From the NCBI GenBank assembly GCA_963763015.1, contig CAVXML010000009.1:124001-188000 (forward strand): a DNA stretch of 64,000 nt, given 5' to 3'. Of the stretch, positions 1 to 10,100 are shown in pieces. The notes beneath the pieces are model-generated. The model had not been told where the DNA came from and did not search any database. It worked only from the letters and a program-made list of their open reading frames with translations. Each line of letters opens with the position of its first letter. Position 1 is the first letter of the stretch. The translations under genes and the position numbers were made by a program. This DNA is from Fodinibacter sp963763015. Its GTDB lineage: Bacteria > Actinomycetota > Actinomycetes > Actinomycetales > Dermatophilaceae.

Positions 1-19
1 CGTCGAGCGGGCTGGGCAC
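1..19 (-). CDS. 5' end of a divergent gene, truncated by the window edge
   Basis: Only the first codons are present. On the minus strand AGGAGG (positions 30-25) lies five bases before a GTG at 19-17, followed by codons for Pro-Ser-Pro-Leu-Asp. The perfect ribosome binding site with ideal spacing is the whole evidence for a gene. In many actinomycetes metF is divergent from a polyprenyl synthetase gene, so this could be that gene, but six codons cannot show it. Confidence 0.45.
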
Positions 20-105
20 GGGAACCTCCTGGCAGCCGCCCGGGAGGCGGTCGGATCGTGGCTGCACCGAGCCTACGGCGTGGGCACTGGGTTAACCTCA
101 CCGCC

Positions 106-1011
106 ATGGCGCACCACGGCGGAGGGGGACGACCCGAGCACCTCGTGGCCTCGATCCCGTGGCGCCTGGCCCAGGAGCGCCCGTCCATCAGCTTCGAGTT
201 CTTCCCGCCCCGCGACGACGCCTCGGAGGCGCAGCTCTGGACCGCGATCCGTCAGCTCGAGCGCCTGCGACCTGCCTTCGTCTCGGTGACGTACGGCGCG
301 GGGGGAACCACCCAGGACCGCACGGTCCGGGTGACCGGCCGGATCGCGGACGAGACGTCGCTGACCCCGCTCGCCCACCTCACCTGTGTCGGGGCCTCGG
401 TGCGGCAGGTGCGCAAGGTGGTCGGGGCCTACGCCGCGTCGGGGGTGCGCAACATCCTGGCGCTGCGCGGCGACCCGCCCGGGAACGTGCGTGGCCCCTG
501 GACTGCCCACCCGGAGGGGCTCGACCACGCCGACCAGCTCGTCGCGCTGATCAGGAGCCTCGGCGACTTCACCGTTGGGGTCGCCGCCTTTCCCGACGTC
601 CATCCGGACAGCCCGGACCTCGACCACGACGTCGAGGTGCTCGTGCGCAAGGCGGATGCCGGGGCGAGCTTCGCGATCAGCCAGATGATCTTCGACGCCG
701 ACTCCTACCTCCGGCTGCGCGACCGGCTCGCGGTGCGGCGTGACCTGCCGATCACCCCCGGACTCATGCCGGTGACGAACCTCCGGCAGATCCACCGGAT
801 GTCCGAGCTCATGGGGACACCGCTGCCGCCCGCCGTCGTCGCGCGGCTCGAGGCGGTCAAGGACGACCCCGACGCCGTGCGGGCGGTCGGCGTGGAGATC
901 GCGACCGAGCTGGGGCAGCGCATGCTCGACGAGGGCGCTCCCGGCATCCACTTCATCACCATGAACCGGTCGACGGCGACGCTCGAGGTCTTCGACAACC
1001 TGGCGCTCTGA
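106..1011 (+). CDS. metF: Methylenetetrahydrofolate reductase
   Basis: Reduces 5,10-methylene-THF to 5-methyl-THF for methionine synthesis, with FAD as cofactor. The N-terminal FEFFPPRDD stretch carries the family's conserved Glu, followed by VTYGAGG, NILALRGDPP and SQMIFD, all typical of the MetF barrel. From the ATG at 106 the protein is 301 aa, the normal size. A GTG at 58 is in frame and would add 16 residues with no family resemblance, so 106 is preferred although no clear ribosome binding site precedes it. The stop is one base before the next gene's GTG, so the two are probably cotranscribed. Confidence 0.95.
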   Translation: MAHHGGGGRPEHLVASIPWRLAQERPSISFEFFPPRDDASEAQLWTAIRQLERLRPAFVSVTYGAGGTTQDRTVRVTGRIADETSLTPLAHLTCVGASVRQVRKVVGAYAASGVRNILALRGDPPGNVRGPWTAHPEGLDHADQLVALIRSLGDFTVGVAAFPDVHPDSPDLDHDVEVLVRKADAGASFAISQMIFDADSYLRLRDRLAVRRDLPITPGLMPVTNLRQIHRMSELMGTPLPPAVVARLEAVKDDPDAVRAVGVEIATELGQRMLDEGAPGIHFITMNRSTATLEVFDNLAL

Positions 1012-1012
1012 G

Positions 1013-1798
1013 GTGCAGAACCACTGGTGGGCCGGTCACGAGGATGCCCTGCCCGACGGGCTGGACTGGCTGTCGGCCCGGGAGCAGGCGCGGCTCGAGG
1101 GCGTGCGCTTCACCAAGCGACGCACGGAGTACCTCCTGCGCCGGTGGGTCGGCAAGCGGGCCGTGGCGGCCCGGCTCGGCCTGGCGACCGACCGCACGTC
1201 GTTGGCCGGCATCGAGGTCCTCAACCGGGTCACGGGCGCGCCGTACGTCTCGATCGGAGGTGCGCCGGCATCGTTGGAGATCTCGCTCTCCGACCGGGCG
1301 GGGTGTGCGGTCGCGGTTCTGGGGGCCGCCGGATCAGGGAGTGCGCTCGGGGTCGACCTCGAGGTCGTCGAGTCGCGCAGCCAGGGGTTCGTGACCGACT
1401 TCCTGACCCGCGCGGAGCAGGAGTGGGTGACCGGCGAGGCGGCCGAGGACGAGCGGCTCGGGCGGGACGCCGCCGCGAACCTGGTGTGGTCGGCCAAGGA
1501 GTCCGCGCTCAAGGTGCTGCGGCTGGGGCTGCGGGCGGACACCCGCTGGGTCGAGGTCGCCGTTGCCCCCCACGCGCGCGACGACGGGTGGGCCCGGCTT
1601 ACCGCCACCTGGCGCGGCGGAACGGTCCTGCCCGGGTGGTGGCGCCGGGACGGCGTCTTCCTGCTCACCGTCGTGGCGGCCGGCGACCTGGAGCCGCCCG
1701 TGGCCCTCGAGGGAGCGGCGGACCTGACCACCGCCAGGCCGGTGCACAGCTGGCTCGGCCGCCCGCTCGTCACCCCACCGGAGCAGCCGCCGGCGTGA
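1013..1798 (+). CDS. Sfp-type 4'-phosphopantetheinyl transferase
   Basis: Transfers the phosphopantetheine arm of CoA to carrier proteins. The 261-aa protein has the hallmark motifs GVDLEVV (Mg-binding Asp/Glu, about residue 112) and WSAKESALKVL (about residue 163), plus an N-terminal KRRTEYLLRRWVGKRA segment. The GTG start is one base after the metF stop. Its 3' end overlaps the end of the convergent carboxylase gene by 29 bp. Its position beside a synthase with four carrier domains makes it the likely activating enzyme for that synthase, which is inference from context. Confidence 0.92.
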   Translation: MQNHWWAGHEDALPDGLDWLSAREQARLEGVRFTKRRTEYLLRRWVGKRAVAARLGLATDRTSLAGIEVLNRVTGAPYVSIGGAPASLEISLSDRAGCAVAVLGAAGSGSALGVDLEVVESRSQGFVTDFLTRAEQEWVTGEAAEDERLGRDAAANLVWSAKESALKVLRLGLRADTRWVEVAVAPHARDDGWARLTATWRGGTVLPGWWRRDGVFLLTVVAAGDLEPPVALEGAADLTTARPVHSWLGRPLVTPPEQPPA

Positions 1799-4700
1799 CA
1801 TCTGCGGAGCGTTCGGGCATGCGCGCCATGCCCCGTTCCAGCGCGTCCACGATGTAGGGCCGCAGTGTGGAGGCCGCGATGATGCGGTCGACCGACCCCA
1901 CCCGCAGGGCCCTCTCGATCGTGTGGATCGCGTCGAACTCGTCGGCCACGTCGTGCAGCTTCTCCGACCGCACCTCCTCGACCACCCTGGCCGCCCTGGC
2001 GCGGAGGGCTGCGGCGTCGAGGCCGCTCGCCGACGCCGCCTCGGCGCGGGCGCGCTCGACCCGCGGGTCGCGCTCGACGCGTCGTTTCACCTCGCGGGCG
2101 AACACCGTTGCAGCGGCGGGGGCCCCGCCGATCACCGACGCGAAGGACCCCTCGACCGCGGCGATCTCCATCGTCTCGGTGAGGGCCTTGGAGAAGACGA
2201 CGAAGGCGCCGCCGTGGTACCGGGAGACGACGACGAAGACGATGGGCCCGTCGAAGTTCGTCACCGCCCGACCGATCTCGGCGCCGTACTCGAGCTGCCA
2301 CTGGCGCATCGACTCCGGAGACCCGTCGAACCCGGAGAGGTTGGCGAGCACGACGAGGGGGCGGTTGCCACTGGCCGCGTTGACGGCCCGGGCGACCTTG
2401 CGCGAGGACTGGGGGAAGAGCGTCCCGGAGGTCCAGGCGGGGGGCCCGTACGAGGGGACGAAGCCCGTGCGCTGGACAGTGTGCGACTCGATGCCGATGA
2501 GACACAACGGGATGCCGCCGACGGTGGCGTCCCAGATGATCGCCGTGTCGGCGTCCTGCCACTGGCGCCACCGCTCGAGGGGCTCGATGTCCTGGTCGGT
2601 GACCGCTCGCATCACCGATCGCATGTCGAAGGGCAGCTTGCGCTCCGGGTTGGCGCCCGCGTCGAACACCTCGCCGACCACCGTGAAGCGCGACTCCGAC
2701 AGCCCCGCGTGCGGGGAGGGCCGCACGTCGCGGTCGACCGGGTCGCTCGTGGGCCTGCGCCGGGGGAAGCGCTCGCCGGGCACCGTGTACGTGAAGTCGT
2801 AGTGGCGGAGCAGCAGCGCGCACGCCTCGGGGAAGCTCGGCGCCCAGTACTGGGCCTGCCCGTTCGGGCCCATGATCCGGTCGAAGCCGCCGATGCCCTG
2901 GTTGTCGTCGGCCGACACCGCCCCCGAGAAGTCCAGGGCCTGCTTGCCGGTGAGGACCATCGTGCTCGCGGGGGTCATGACGAGGATCCCCTTGGTGTGC
3001 ATGAGCATTGTTGCCTCGGCGTTCCAGTAGGGCTGGCCGCCGACCGTGATGCCGGTGATGACGATGTTCACCTCGCCGCCCGCCTGGGTGTACTCGATGA
3101 GCCTGCGCAGGGTGAGGGCGATCCAGTCCATGTTCTCGGTGCCCGAGTCCATCGCGATGAGCGCCCCCGACGACACGGCGTACCACTCCACGGGGATGCC
3201 CCGCTCGAGGGCGAGCGCGAGCGCGGCGTTGACCCGCCGGCACTCGGGCTCGGCCAGGTTGCCGAGGCCCTGGGTGGGGTCGGCGAGGATGGCGACCCGC
3301 GTCATCCCGTCGGGATGCACCGGGGTTCGGTTCGTGATCAGGCCGACGACGACGTGGGCGGTGTTGCCCCCCGGCTCCCGGTCGACGGGGACGAGCTCGT
3401 CGCCAGCGCCGAGGTCGAGCTCGGCGAAGCTCCCGGGCGGGAAGGGTGACGCGTCGCCCTCGGCGGGGGTGAGCATCCGCACGATCTCGTACGGGTAGGG
3501 ACTGCCGAAGCGCGCCGCCGTGAGGACCTTCTGCGCGTAGGGCGTCCGTGGCCGCACGGGGTTCGGCCCCGGCTGCTGCATCCGGATCGTCGGCCCGCCG
3601 GCACCCAGCCCCTCGAGCACGACGATCCGCTCCGTGAGCACCGGTCGCCCGTGGTCCTCTCCGCCGGGGACGCTGACGTGCAGGACGACCTTCTCCAGGT
3701 TGGCACCGCGGGCCAGTCCCTCGTACGTCATGGCGAGGTCGTGCCACTCCTCACGCGGGACGTTCCAGGTCGGCCGCACCAGGATGGCGAGCCGGTTGGG
3801 GGCCGGCCGCTCCCGGGAGGGGTAGCGGGCCATCGCGCTGCGCATGGCGGCGAGGGCGGCGAGGCCGCTGCGCCCGAGGCGCGGGTAGGTGACGCGCCCG
3901 GTCGCGGGGTCACGGACCCCGGTGAGGTCGCGGACCTCTGCGAGGGCGAAGAGCCGGTGGTCCCGGGAGTTCTCCTTCGCGACACCATCGAAGACGTAGA
4001 CGTCCTCGGGCGAGGGGAGGCGCGTGAGCTCGAAGTTGGACAACCGCCAGAGGTCCAGGCGCTTGGCGAGCATCGGGTGGAGGTTGCGGTAGATCGTGTC
4101 CTCGACGAAGCCGGAGCCCGAGGGGTCCGACCGGAAGGTCACGTGCTGCGTGCGGCCCCGCTCGGGCCCGCCCCCCTCGAGCCACGTGACGGTGAGGTCG
4201 ATGCGGTGCAGCGGCCGACCGAAGTCACACCCGGTGAGCAGCGTTGCGGCCGCGCGGGCGGTCTCCTCGACCTCCGGTCGCGGGCCGGTGTCCCACAGGA
4301 CGAGGTCGAGAACCACCGCCCGGTCCCCGGCGAGGTCAGCGAGGTGGTGCGCGATCGCGTGCGACGCCGTCGGGAGGTCCTCCATGGGCAGGTACGCGAC
4401 GGCGACGTGCAGCGGCAGGCCGTCGCGCTCGTAGTGGGCGTGGACGAGGTCGAGCTCATCGCGCTGATCCACGTCGAGCCCGTGCAGGTCACGCATCCGG
4501 TAGAACCGCCGCAGGTGCGTCTCCAGGAGGGAGCGGCGGAAGGCCATCGCGTCGCTGCCGGCATCCGAGCAGGAGTCGAGCCACGCTCCCAGCAGCAGGG
4601 GCCGCATGGGCTGGGGGCACCACACGAGCCGGCCGATGCGGTCGGACCGGTCAGGTCCGGTCGGGTCCGCGGCGAGCTGCGCCAGGTGGCCGCGCATCTC

Positions 4701-7184
4701 CGCCTCGGTCTCGGCCACCACCGTGCTGAGGACCGGCTCGTCGAACCAGTGGTAGAGAACGTCACGGGCGGCGTCCGTCACCGAGGGCTGCCGTCCCTGT
4801 GTTGCCCGTACCAGCCGTTCCAGCCGGGCCCGGTCCGCCGGGGTCGCCCTCGTGCGCAGCTCCTCGGCGGAGGTCAGCCGCCGGCCGAGCACCTCGGTGA
4901 CGAGGTCGGCAAGCTCGGGGACGCGCGAGAAGGACCGGAACAGCCAGAAGGTCGCCCGCTCGAGGGTGTCCCTCTCGGTCGAGCCGTCGACGCCGTATCG
5001 GGCGAGCACCCGCTGGAGGCGGCGGCGGTAGCGGGGCGGGAGCCCGGCGCGGTCGGGGTCGAGCCACCGGAGGAACTCGATGACGTACTCCTGGCTGCTC
5101 GTCTGGTCGGCGACGTCGGGGTCACCCAGCACGTCGGCCTCCGTGCGGGGCCGGTAGAGGGCACCGATGTCGGCGAAGAGGTCGAGGAACGCGTCCTCGC
5201 GGGCGAGCAGGTCGGGGTCGGTCGGGTCGCTGCGCCCGACCCGACGGCGGTAGGCGGGGCGGAGCGCTCCCGTCGACGTCGGGTCCAGGTCGAAGCCGAG
5301 CAGGTAGGCCGTGAGGTCGTCGAAGACGTCGGGCGGCGGGGCGTCGTCGTCGAGGACCAGGTCGGCGAGGTCGACCGTCGAGCCGTCGACCGAGCCGGGG
5401 AGGTCGGGGAGCAGTGGGGAGGCCTGCGAGGACTTGATCCGCAGCAACGGGTCACCCTGCTCGACCTGCTGGTTGGGCAGGACCACGAGGGCCGTGACGT
5501 GGCCGTCGAGCGGGGCGGTGAGGGTGCTGACCATCTTCATCGACTCGAGGCTGGCGACCGGCTGGCCGACGCTCACTCGCTCACCGACCCCCACGAACAG
5601 GGAGCTCACGAGGGCGGGGGACGGTGCCCGCACCACGACGCCGTCCTCGCGGGTCACGGTGTGGGCGGCACCGTCGATCTCGAGGCGGATCGCCTCGTCC
5701 TCGGTCACCGCGACCACGCGCCGGGTCCGGCCACCGACGAGCACCCGCCGCTCGTACGGGCTCAGCGTGTCCACGAGGACGTCGAACCGGACGCCGCCGT
5801 GGACCCGGTAGCGCTCCGGAGCCGTCCGGTCCACCCGCAGGCGGTGTCGGCTCCCGCGGTACCCGAGGTCGATCGCCACTCCGACGCGTTCCGGGTGCTC
5901 GGGGCGGCCCCGCTCGGCGCTGGCACGGAACGACCGCTGGACCAGCGTGAGATCGGCCTCGTACACCTCGATCGCGGCCACGACGACGGCAACGGGGTCG
6001 TCGTCCGGCACGAGCGCACCGGAGCCGAGCTGCTCGGCGTACCAGTCGGGTGGGGGTGGCCCGGCGACGACCTCGGGCGCACGGAGCACGCCGATGAGGC
6101 CGGTGCGGTTGGTCGCCCCGCCGGAGAGCACGACGCTCGTCCGCTCGAGCGCGCGGCGGAGTCGCTGGAGCGCCTGCCCGCGGTCGCGGCCCCACGAGGT
6201 CACGGTGGCGAGCACGGGGTCCAGGTCTGCGTCCACGACGTCCCCGGCGCGCAGGCCGGCGTCGACCCGCACCCCGGTCCCCACGGGAGGCGACAGCACC
6301 TCGACGCGCCCGCCGGTCGGGGCGTAGCCGCGGTCGGGGTCGTGAGCCAGCAGGCGGCCCTCGATGGTCCATCCCTCGCCCCGCGGTACGGTCGCCGGCA
6401 GGGCTCCGCCGAGGTCGGCCTGCAACCGCAGCCGGAGGACGTCGGCACCGGTGCGTTCCTCGACCCCGGCGTGGGTCGCCCGGCCGTCGGTGTCCACCCG
6501 GGTGACCACGAACACACCGTCGCCGTCCAGCGCGAAGTGGACGACGGCACCTCCGGTGTAGCTCGCGCGCTCGAGGAGTGCGGATGCCGCCGCCTCCATC
6601 GCCGCCGCGGTGTCGTCGGGCACGCCGGTGGCTGGAAGCTCGGCCAGCACCGCCCAGGTATCGCGCACGACCGTCACCTCGCGAAGCCCCAGGGTCCAGA
6701 CCGTGCCGTGCTCGTCACGCACGGCGTCGACCTCGAGCCGGCGGGCCTGCGCGGAGGACGACCCCGGTGCTGCCAGGGGGACACCCGCAGCAGTCGCGAT
6801 GGCGGACAGGCCCGTCGGCGTGCCGAGGGCGCGGATGGCGGCCGCGTCGGGCCCGACCACGAGCAGCCCGGCGTGCACGCAGGCCTCGGCGAGCTCGGCC
6901 CGGTCGGCACAGGGCACCAGCCCCAGCCAGGCCGCATCCGCCCGGGCCGCGACCAGTGCCGCGACCACGTCGGTCACGGGAACGAGCCCGTCCTCGGGGT
7001 TCGGGAGGGCCACCGTCTCGGTTGCCTCGCGTGCCCACCAGGCCCGGGTGCGCGAGACGGTGCTCACCGCGATGGTGCGCAGGCGCTCGCCGGTCTCCGC
7101 GCTGGTGAGCGAGCCCGCCGCGGCGATCACCCGCAGGGCGGGCTCACCCCGGTCGACGACGGCGAGCCGTCGCACGCTCCTCAC
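1770..7184 (-). CDS. Fused acyl-CoA carboxylase (degenerate BC, BCCP, carboxyltransferase)
   Basis: An 1804-aa protein laid out like eukaryotic acetyl-CoA carboxylase. The N-terminus is a biotin-carboxylase remnant (about residues 1-330). A biotinyl domain follows with ESMKM, the biotin Lys being residue 550. After a central region comes a carboxyltransferase: the N-lobe has VITGITVGGQPYWNAEATM (about residue 1370) and the C-lobe has SRYHGGAFVVFSKAL and SVIGGAPAA (about residues 1660-1690). The GTG start at 7184 overlaps the synthase stop as GTGA, implying translational coupling. The open frame extends upstream but only as Arg/Gly-rich shadow sequence. The BC part lacks the glycine-rich ATP loop and the catalytic EMNTRLQVEH motif, so it should not carboxylate biotin by itself. 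A malonyl- or acyl-CoA carboxylation/decarboxylation role for the adjacent synthase is inferred. Confidence 0.88.
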   Translation of the reverse strand: MRSVRRLAVVDRGEPALRVIAAAGSLTSAETGERLRTIAVSTVSRTRAWWAREATETVALPNPEDGLVPVTDVVAALVAARADAAWLGLVPCADRAELAEACVHAGLLVVGPDAAAIRALGTPTGLSAIATAAGVPLAAPGSSSAQARRLEVDAVRDEHGTVWTLGLREVTVVRDTWAVLAELPATGVPDDTAAAMEAAASALLERASYTGGAVVHFALDGDGVFVVTRVDTDGRATHAGVEERTGADVLRLRLQADLGGALPATVPRGEGWTIEGRLLAHDPDRGYAPTGGRVEVLSPPVGTGVRVDAGLRAGDVVDADLDPVLATVTSWGRDRGQALQRLRRALERTSVVLSGGATNRTGLIGVLRAPEVVAGPPPPDWYAEQLGSGALVPDDDPVAVVVAAIEVYEADLTLVQRSFRASAERGRPEHPERVGVAIDLGYRGSRHRLRVDRTAPERYRVHGGVRFDVLVDTLSPYERRVLVGGRTRRVVAVTEDEAIRLEIDGAAHTVTREDGVVVRAPSPALVSSLFVGVGERVSVGQPVASLESMKMVSTLTAPLDGHVTALVVLPNQQVEQGDPLLRIKSSQASPLLPDLPGSVDGSTVDLADLVLDDDAPPPDVFDDLTAYLLGFDLDPTSTGALRPAYRRRVGRSDPTDPDLLAREDAFLDLFADIGALYRPRTEADVLGDPDVADQTSSQEYVIEFLRWLDPDRAGLPPRYRRRLQRVLARYGVDGSTERDTLERATFWLFRSFSRVPELADLVTEVLGRRLTSAEELRTRATPADRARLERLVRATQGRQPSVTDAARDVLYHWFDEPVLSTVVAETEAEMRGHLAQLAADPTGPDRSDRIGRLVWCPQPMRPLLLGAWLDSCSDAGSDAMAFRRSLLETHLRRFYRMRDLHGLDVDQRDELDLVHAHYERDGLPLHVAVAYLPMEDLPTASHAIAHHLADLAGDRAVVLDLVLWDTGPRPEVEETARAAATLLTGCDFGRPLHRIDLTVTWLEGGGPERGRTQHVTFRSDPSGSGFVEDTIYRNLHPMLAKRLDLWRLSNFELTRLPSPEDVYVFDGVAKENSRDHRLFALAEVRDLTGVRDPATGRVTYPRLGRSGLAALAAMRSAMARYPSRERPAPNRLAILVRPTWNVPREEWHDLAMTYEGLARGANLEKVVLHVSVPGGEDHGRPVLTERIVVLEGLGAGGPTIRMQQPGPNPVRPRTPYAQKVLTAARFGSPYPYEIVRMLTPAEGDASPFPPGSFAELDLGAGDELVPVDREPGGNTAHVVVGLITNRTPVHPDGMTRVAILADPTQGLGNLAEPECRRVNAALALALERGIPVEWYAVSSGALIAMDSGTENMDWIALTLRRLIEYTQAGGEVNIVITGITVGGQPYWNAEATMLMHTKGILVMTPASTMVLTGKQALDFSGAVSADDNQGIGGFDRIMGPNGQAQYWAPSFPEACALLLRHYDFTYTVPGERFPRRRPTSDPVDRDVRPSPHAGLSESRFTVVGEVFDAGANPERKLPFDMRSVMRAVTDQDIEPLERWRQWQDADTAIIWDATVGGIPLCLIGIESHTVQRTGFVPSYGPPAWTSGTLFPQSSRKVARAVNAASGNRPLVVLANLSGFDGSPESMRQWQLEYGAEIGRAVTNFDGPIVFVVVSRYHGGAFVVFSKALTETMEIAAVEGSFASVIGGAPAAATVFAREVKRRVERDPRVERARAEAASASGLDAAALRARAARVVEEVRSEKLHDVADEFDAIHTIERALRVGSVDRIIAASTLRPYIVDALERGMARMPERSADVTPAAAPVG

Positions 7185-10100
7185 CGCGCGGTCCCGGAGC
7201 CGAAGGTCGCCTCCAGGGGACCGCGCTGGTCGTCGGGCACACCTCCCGGCAGTGGCACCGTCGTGTAGCCGTCGAGCCGCACCACGACGCGGCCCTCGGC
7301 GTCGACGACTCGGGCGTCGACGTGCCCGTCGTGGGTCTCGGCCTGGGCAACGAGGCGACCGGAGGCGGTCGCCGGGTCGAGCAGCACGCGGACCCGCCCC
7401 ACCCTCATGGGCAGGGCCAGCCGGTCCTCCCGGGCCGCCTCCCACAGTCCAGCGGTCTGGAAGCACAGCTCCACGAGCCGGGGGGCCAGGGCGAGAGGTG
7501 CGTCGGCGGGCGAGCGGTCCTCGGGCAGCGACTCCGGCAGCACGGCCATCGGCCCGTCCCCGTCACGCCACGCCGCCTCGACGACCTGGTAGGCGGGGCC
7601 GTGGAAGTAGAAGCGGTAGACCTGCTCCGCCTCGACGAGCGGCTCACGGCGAGCCGTGTCGACGTCGGTGCGCTCCTCCTCGACCGGGCGGGCGGTGAGC
7701 CGCACCCGACCGGTGAAGTGCGTCGTGCGCACGGGCTCGTCCGACCCGGGCAGCCGGCGCTCGGCCGTGAGCGTGCACTGCGCGAGCAGGTCGTTCCCAC
7801 CCTCGGGGTCCGGGCCGGTGACCGCCGAGACGGTGAGGGTCCGGGGCTCGTCGCGGTAGAACTTCACGGGCGCGAGGAAGCCGACGTCCTCGACGCCGCC
7901 GACCCGGTGGCCGGCGGGGGCCAGCAGCCCGGCAACTTCCGCGAAGGCCTCCATCCCCATGACGCCGGGCAGGACCGGGATGCCCTCGATACGGTGGTCA
8001 CGCAGGAAGCCCTGCCGGGCAGGGTCCAGGGTGACCCGGGAGACGATCCCGTCGTGCACCGAGAGGGAGACGTCCCCCACCATCGGGCCGAACGGATGCC
8101 GCTCGCGCAGCGCGTCGGTGTCGAGCCCGCCCGTCTCGTGGTACTCGCCGGCCATCATCCCGAGGGCGCCCGCCACGACTACCTCACCGCTGTACGCCGA
8201 GGAGGTGAGCTCACGTCGGATCCAGGCGACGCCCGCCTCGGGTGGCAGCATCTGCACCCCGGCCATCTCCATGATCCTCGGGATCGAGCCGCGGGTGGCC
8301 ATGCCGATACCGCCCCATGCCGTCCAGTCCAGGGCCAGTCCTCGGGTCTCGGGCCGGGTGGCCCGCATCGAGGCGACCACCTTGCAGAGCAGGTCGTTGG
8401 CCGCGGCGTAGTCGGTCTGGCCGTTGTTGCCGAACCGGCCTGCGACCGAGGAGAACACGACGACGGCACCCACCTCCATCGTCCGCGCCGCCTGCCAGAC
8501 GGTGAACCACCCGGTGGTCTTGACGTCGAAGACGAGGTCGAACTCGGCCGGCTCCTTCTCGGGGAGGTTGCGGCTGATCTCGACGCCGGCGGCGTGCAGC
8601 AGCACGTCGATGCGCCCGCTCTGCTCGCGGACCTGGGCCATCACCGCAGCGACGGCGGCGGCGTCGGTCAGGTCGACGGGGTAGTAGTACGCCGTCCCAC
8701 CGGCGGCCTCGACCGCCTCGACGCAGGTCAGGGCGGCCTCCCTGCGCTCGATCTGCGCCACCTCGCGGTCGATCAGCACGGGAGTCGGCTTGTCGCCGCG
8801 CTCCTTCATCCGAGCCGCGATGGTTGCCTTGAGCGAGGTCGGGTCGGAGCGGAAGGCCGCGATGTCGGGGTCGGCGGCATCCGGTGCGGGGGTGAGGTCG
8901 AGCAGGTGGAAGACCCCACCGGAGGCGGCTGCCAGGTCAGCGGTGATGGCGGACACGATGCTGCCCGCGGCGCCGGTGACGAGGACGACCGAGTCGGATG
9001 TCAGCGGCATCCCGTCGTCGGACGCCCCGGCGTCGCCCTCGACGCGCGCCGGGAACGGCTGCTCCAGGAGGGCGATGCCGAACCGTCGGCCGTCGACGCG
9101 ACCGACCTCGACGCAGCCGGGGTCGCGCAGCGTCTCCTCGACGAGCAGGTCGGCGACGGCGGCGGTCCTGCGGTCGACGGGCAGGTCGACCGCCTTGACC
9201 ACGGCGTGGGGGCGCTCCTTCTTGTACGACTTGGTGAAGCCGGTCACCGCCCCGCCGAGCGCCGAGGTCGCGCCGCCGGCTCCGTACCCGTGGTACCCAC
9301 CGAGGCGCGTGGCTGACACCAGGAAGGCGTCGTCCGCCCACACGGCGCGCATCGTCGCGTAGAGCGCCTTGACCCGCCGGCGCAAGGCCTCCTGCCACGT
9401 CGGCAGGTCGAGGGTGGCGAGGTCGCCCTCGTCGTCGAGCGCGGCGAGCCAGTAGACACCGGCGATCGGACCGTCGGCCCGCCACCCGGCCAGGTGCGAG
9501 TGCACCTCGTCGGTGGAGGTGCCGGCGTCCAGCTCGAGCGGGATGGCTCCGGCCTTGCGCAGCCGCTTCACCAGCGCGTCGGCGACCCCGCCCTCGTCGC
9601 GCATGACGACGACGCGGGCATCACGCAGGGTCACCCCGGTCGGCAGGCAGTGGTCCGCGGGCGGGCGAAGCGACGGCGTGGGGGTGCGCCGGGGGAGCGC
9701 GTCCACCGCGTCGAGGTCGCCGACCACGGTGTGGGCCACGACAGCGGATGCCGTCGTCGTGGCGTCGGTGGGCCGGGTGCCGGCCGGGTGCGCCGTCGCC
9801 TTCGCCGACTCGCCGAGCCTGCCGCGGACCCAGGCGGCGACGTGGGTCAGGGTGGGGAACTCGCGGAGCTGGAGGGTGTCGTCGCGCTCGAGGTCCCACT
9901 GGGCGCGGACGGCCGCGAAGACCTCGGCCTGCTTGACCGTGTCGACGCCGAGGTCGGCCTCGAGGTCGAGGTCGGGGTCGAGCAGGTCGGCCGGGTAGCC
10001 GGTCATCTCGGCGACGATCTCCGTGACCGTCGCCAGCACGGCGTCTCCCGCCGGGTCGGCGGCCACCGGCTCGGGGGCCGTCCTCGTGGTCACTGCCGCG

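Noticed and set aside
3651..7268. Long open frame on the plus strand opposite the carboxylase gene
   Set aside because: It mirrors the high-GC third-position pattern of the true gene, encodes repetitive Arg/Gly/Val/His text and has no recognisable domain.
7184..7466. Longer carboxylase N-terminus in the same frame
   Set aside because: The extra 94 residues are Arg/Gly/Pro-rich shadow of the dehydratase end; the GTGA overlap gives a natural start at 7184.
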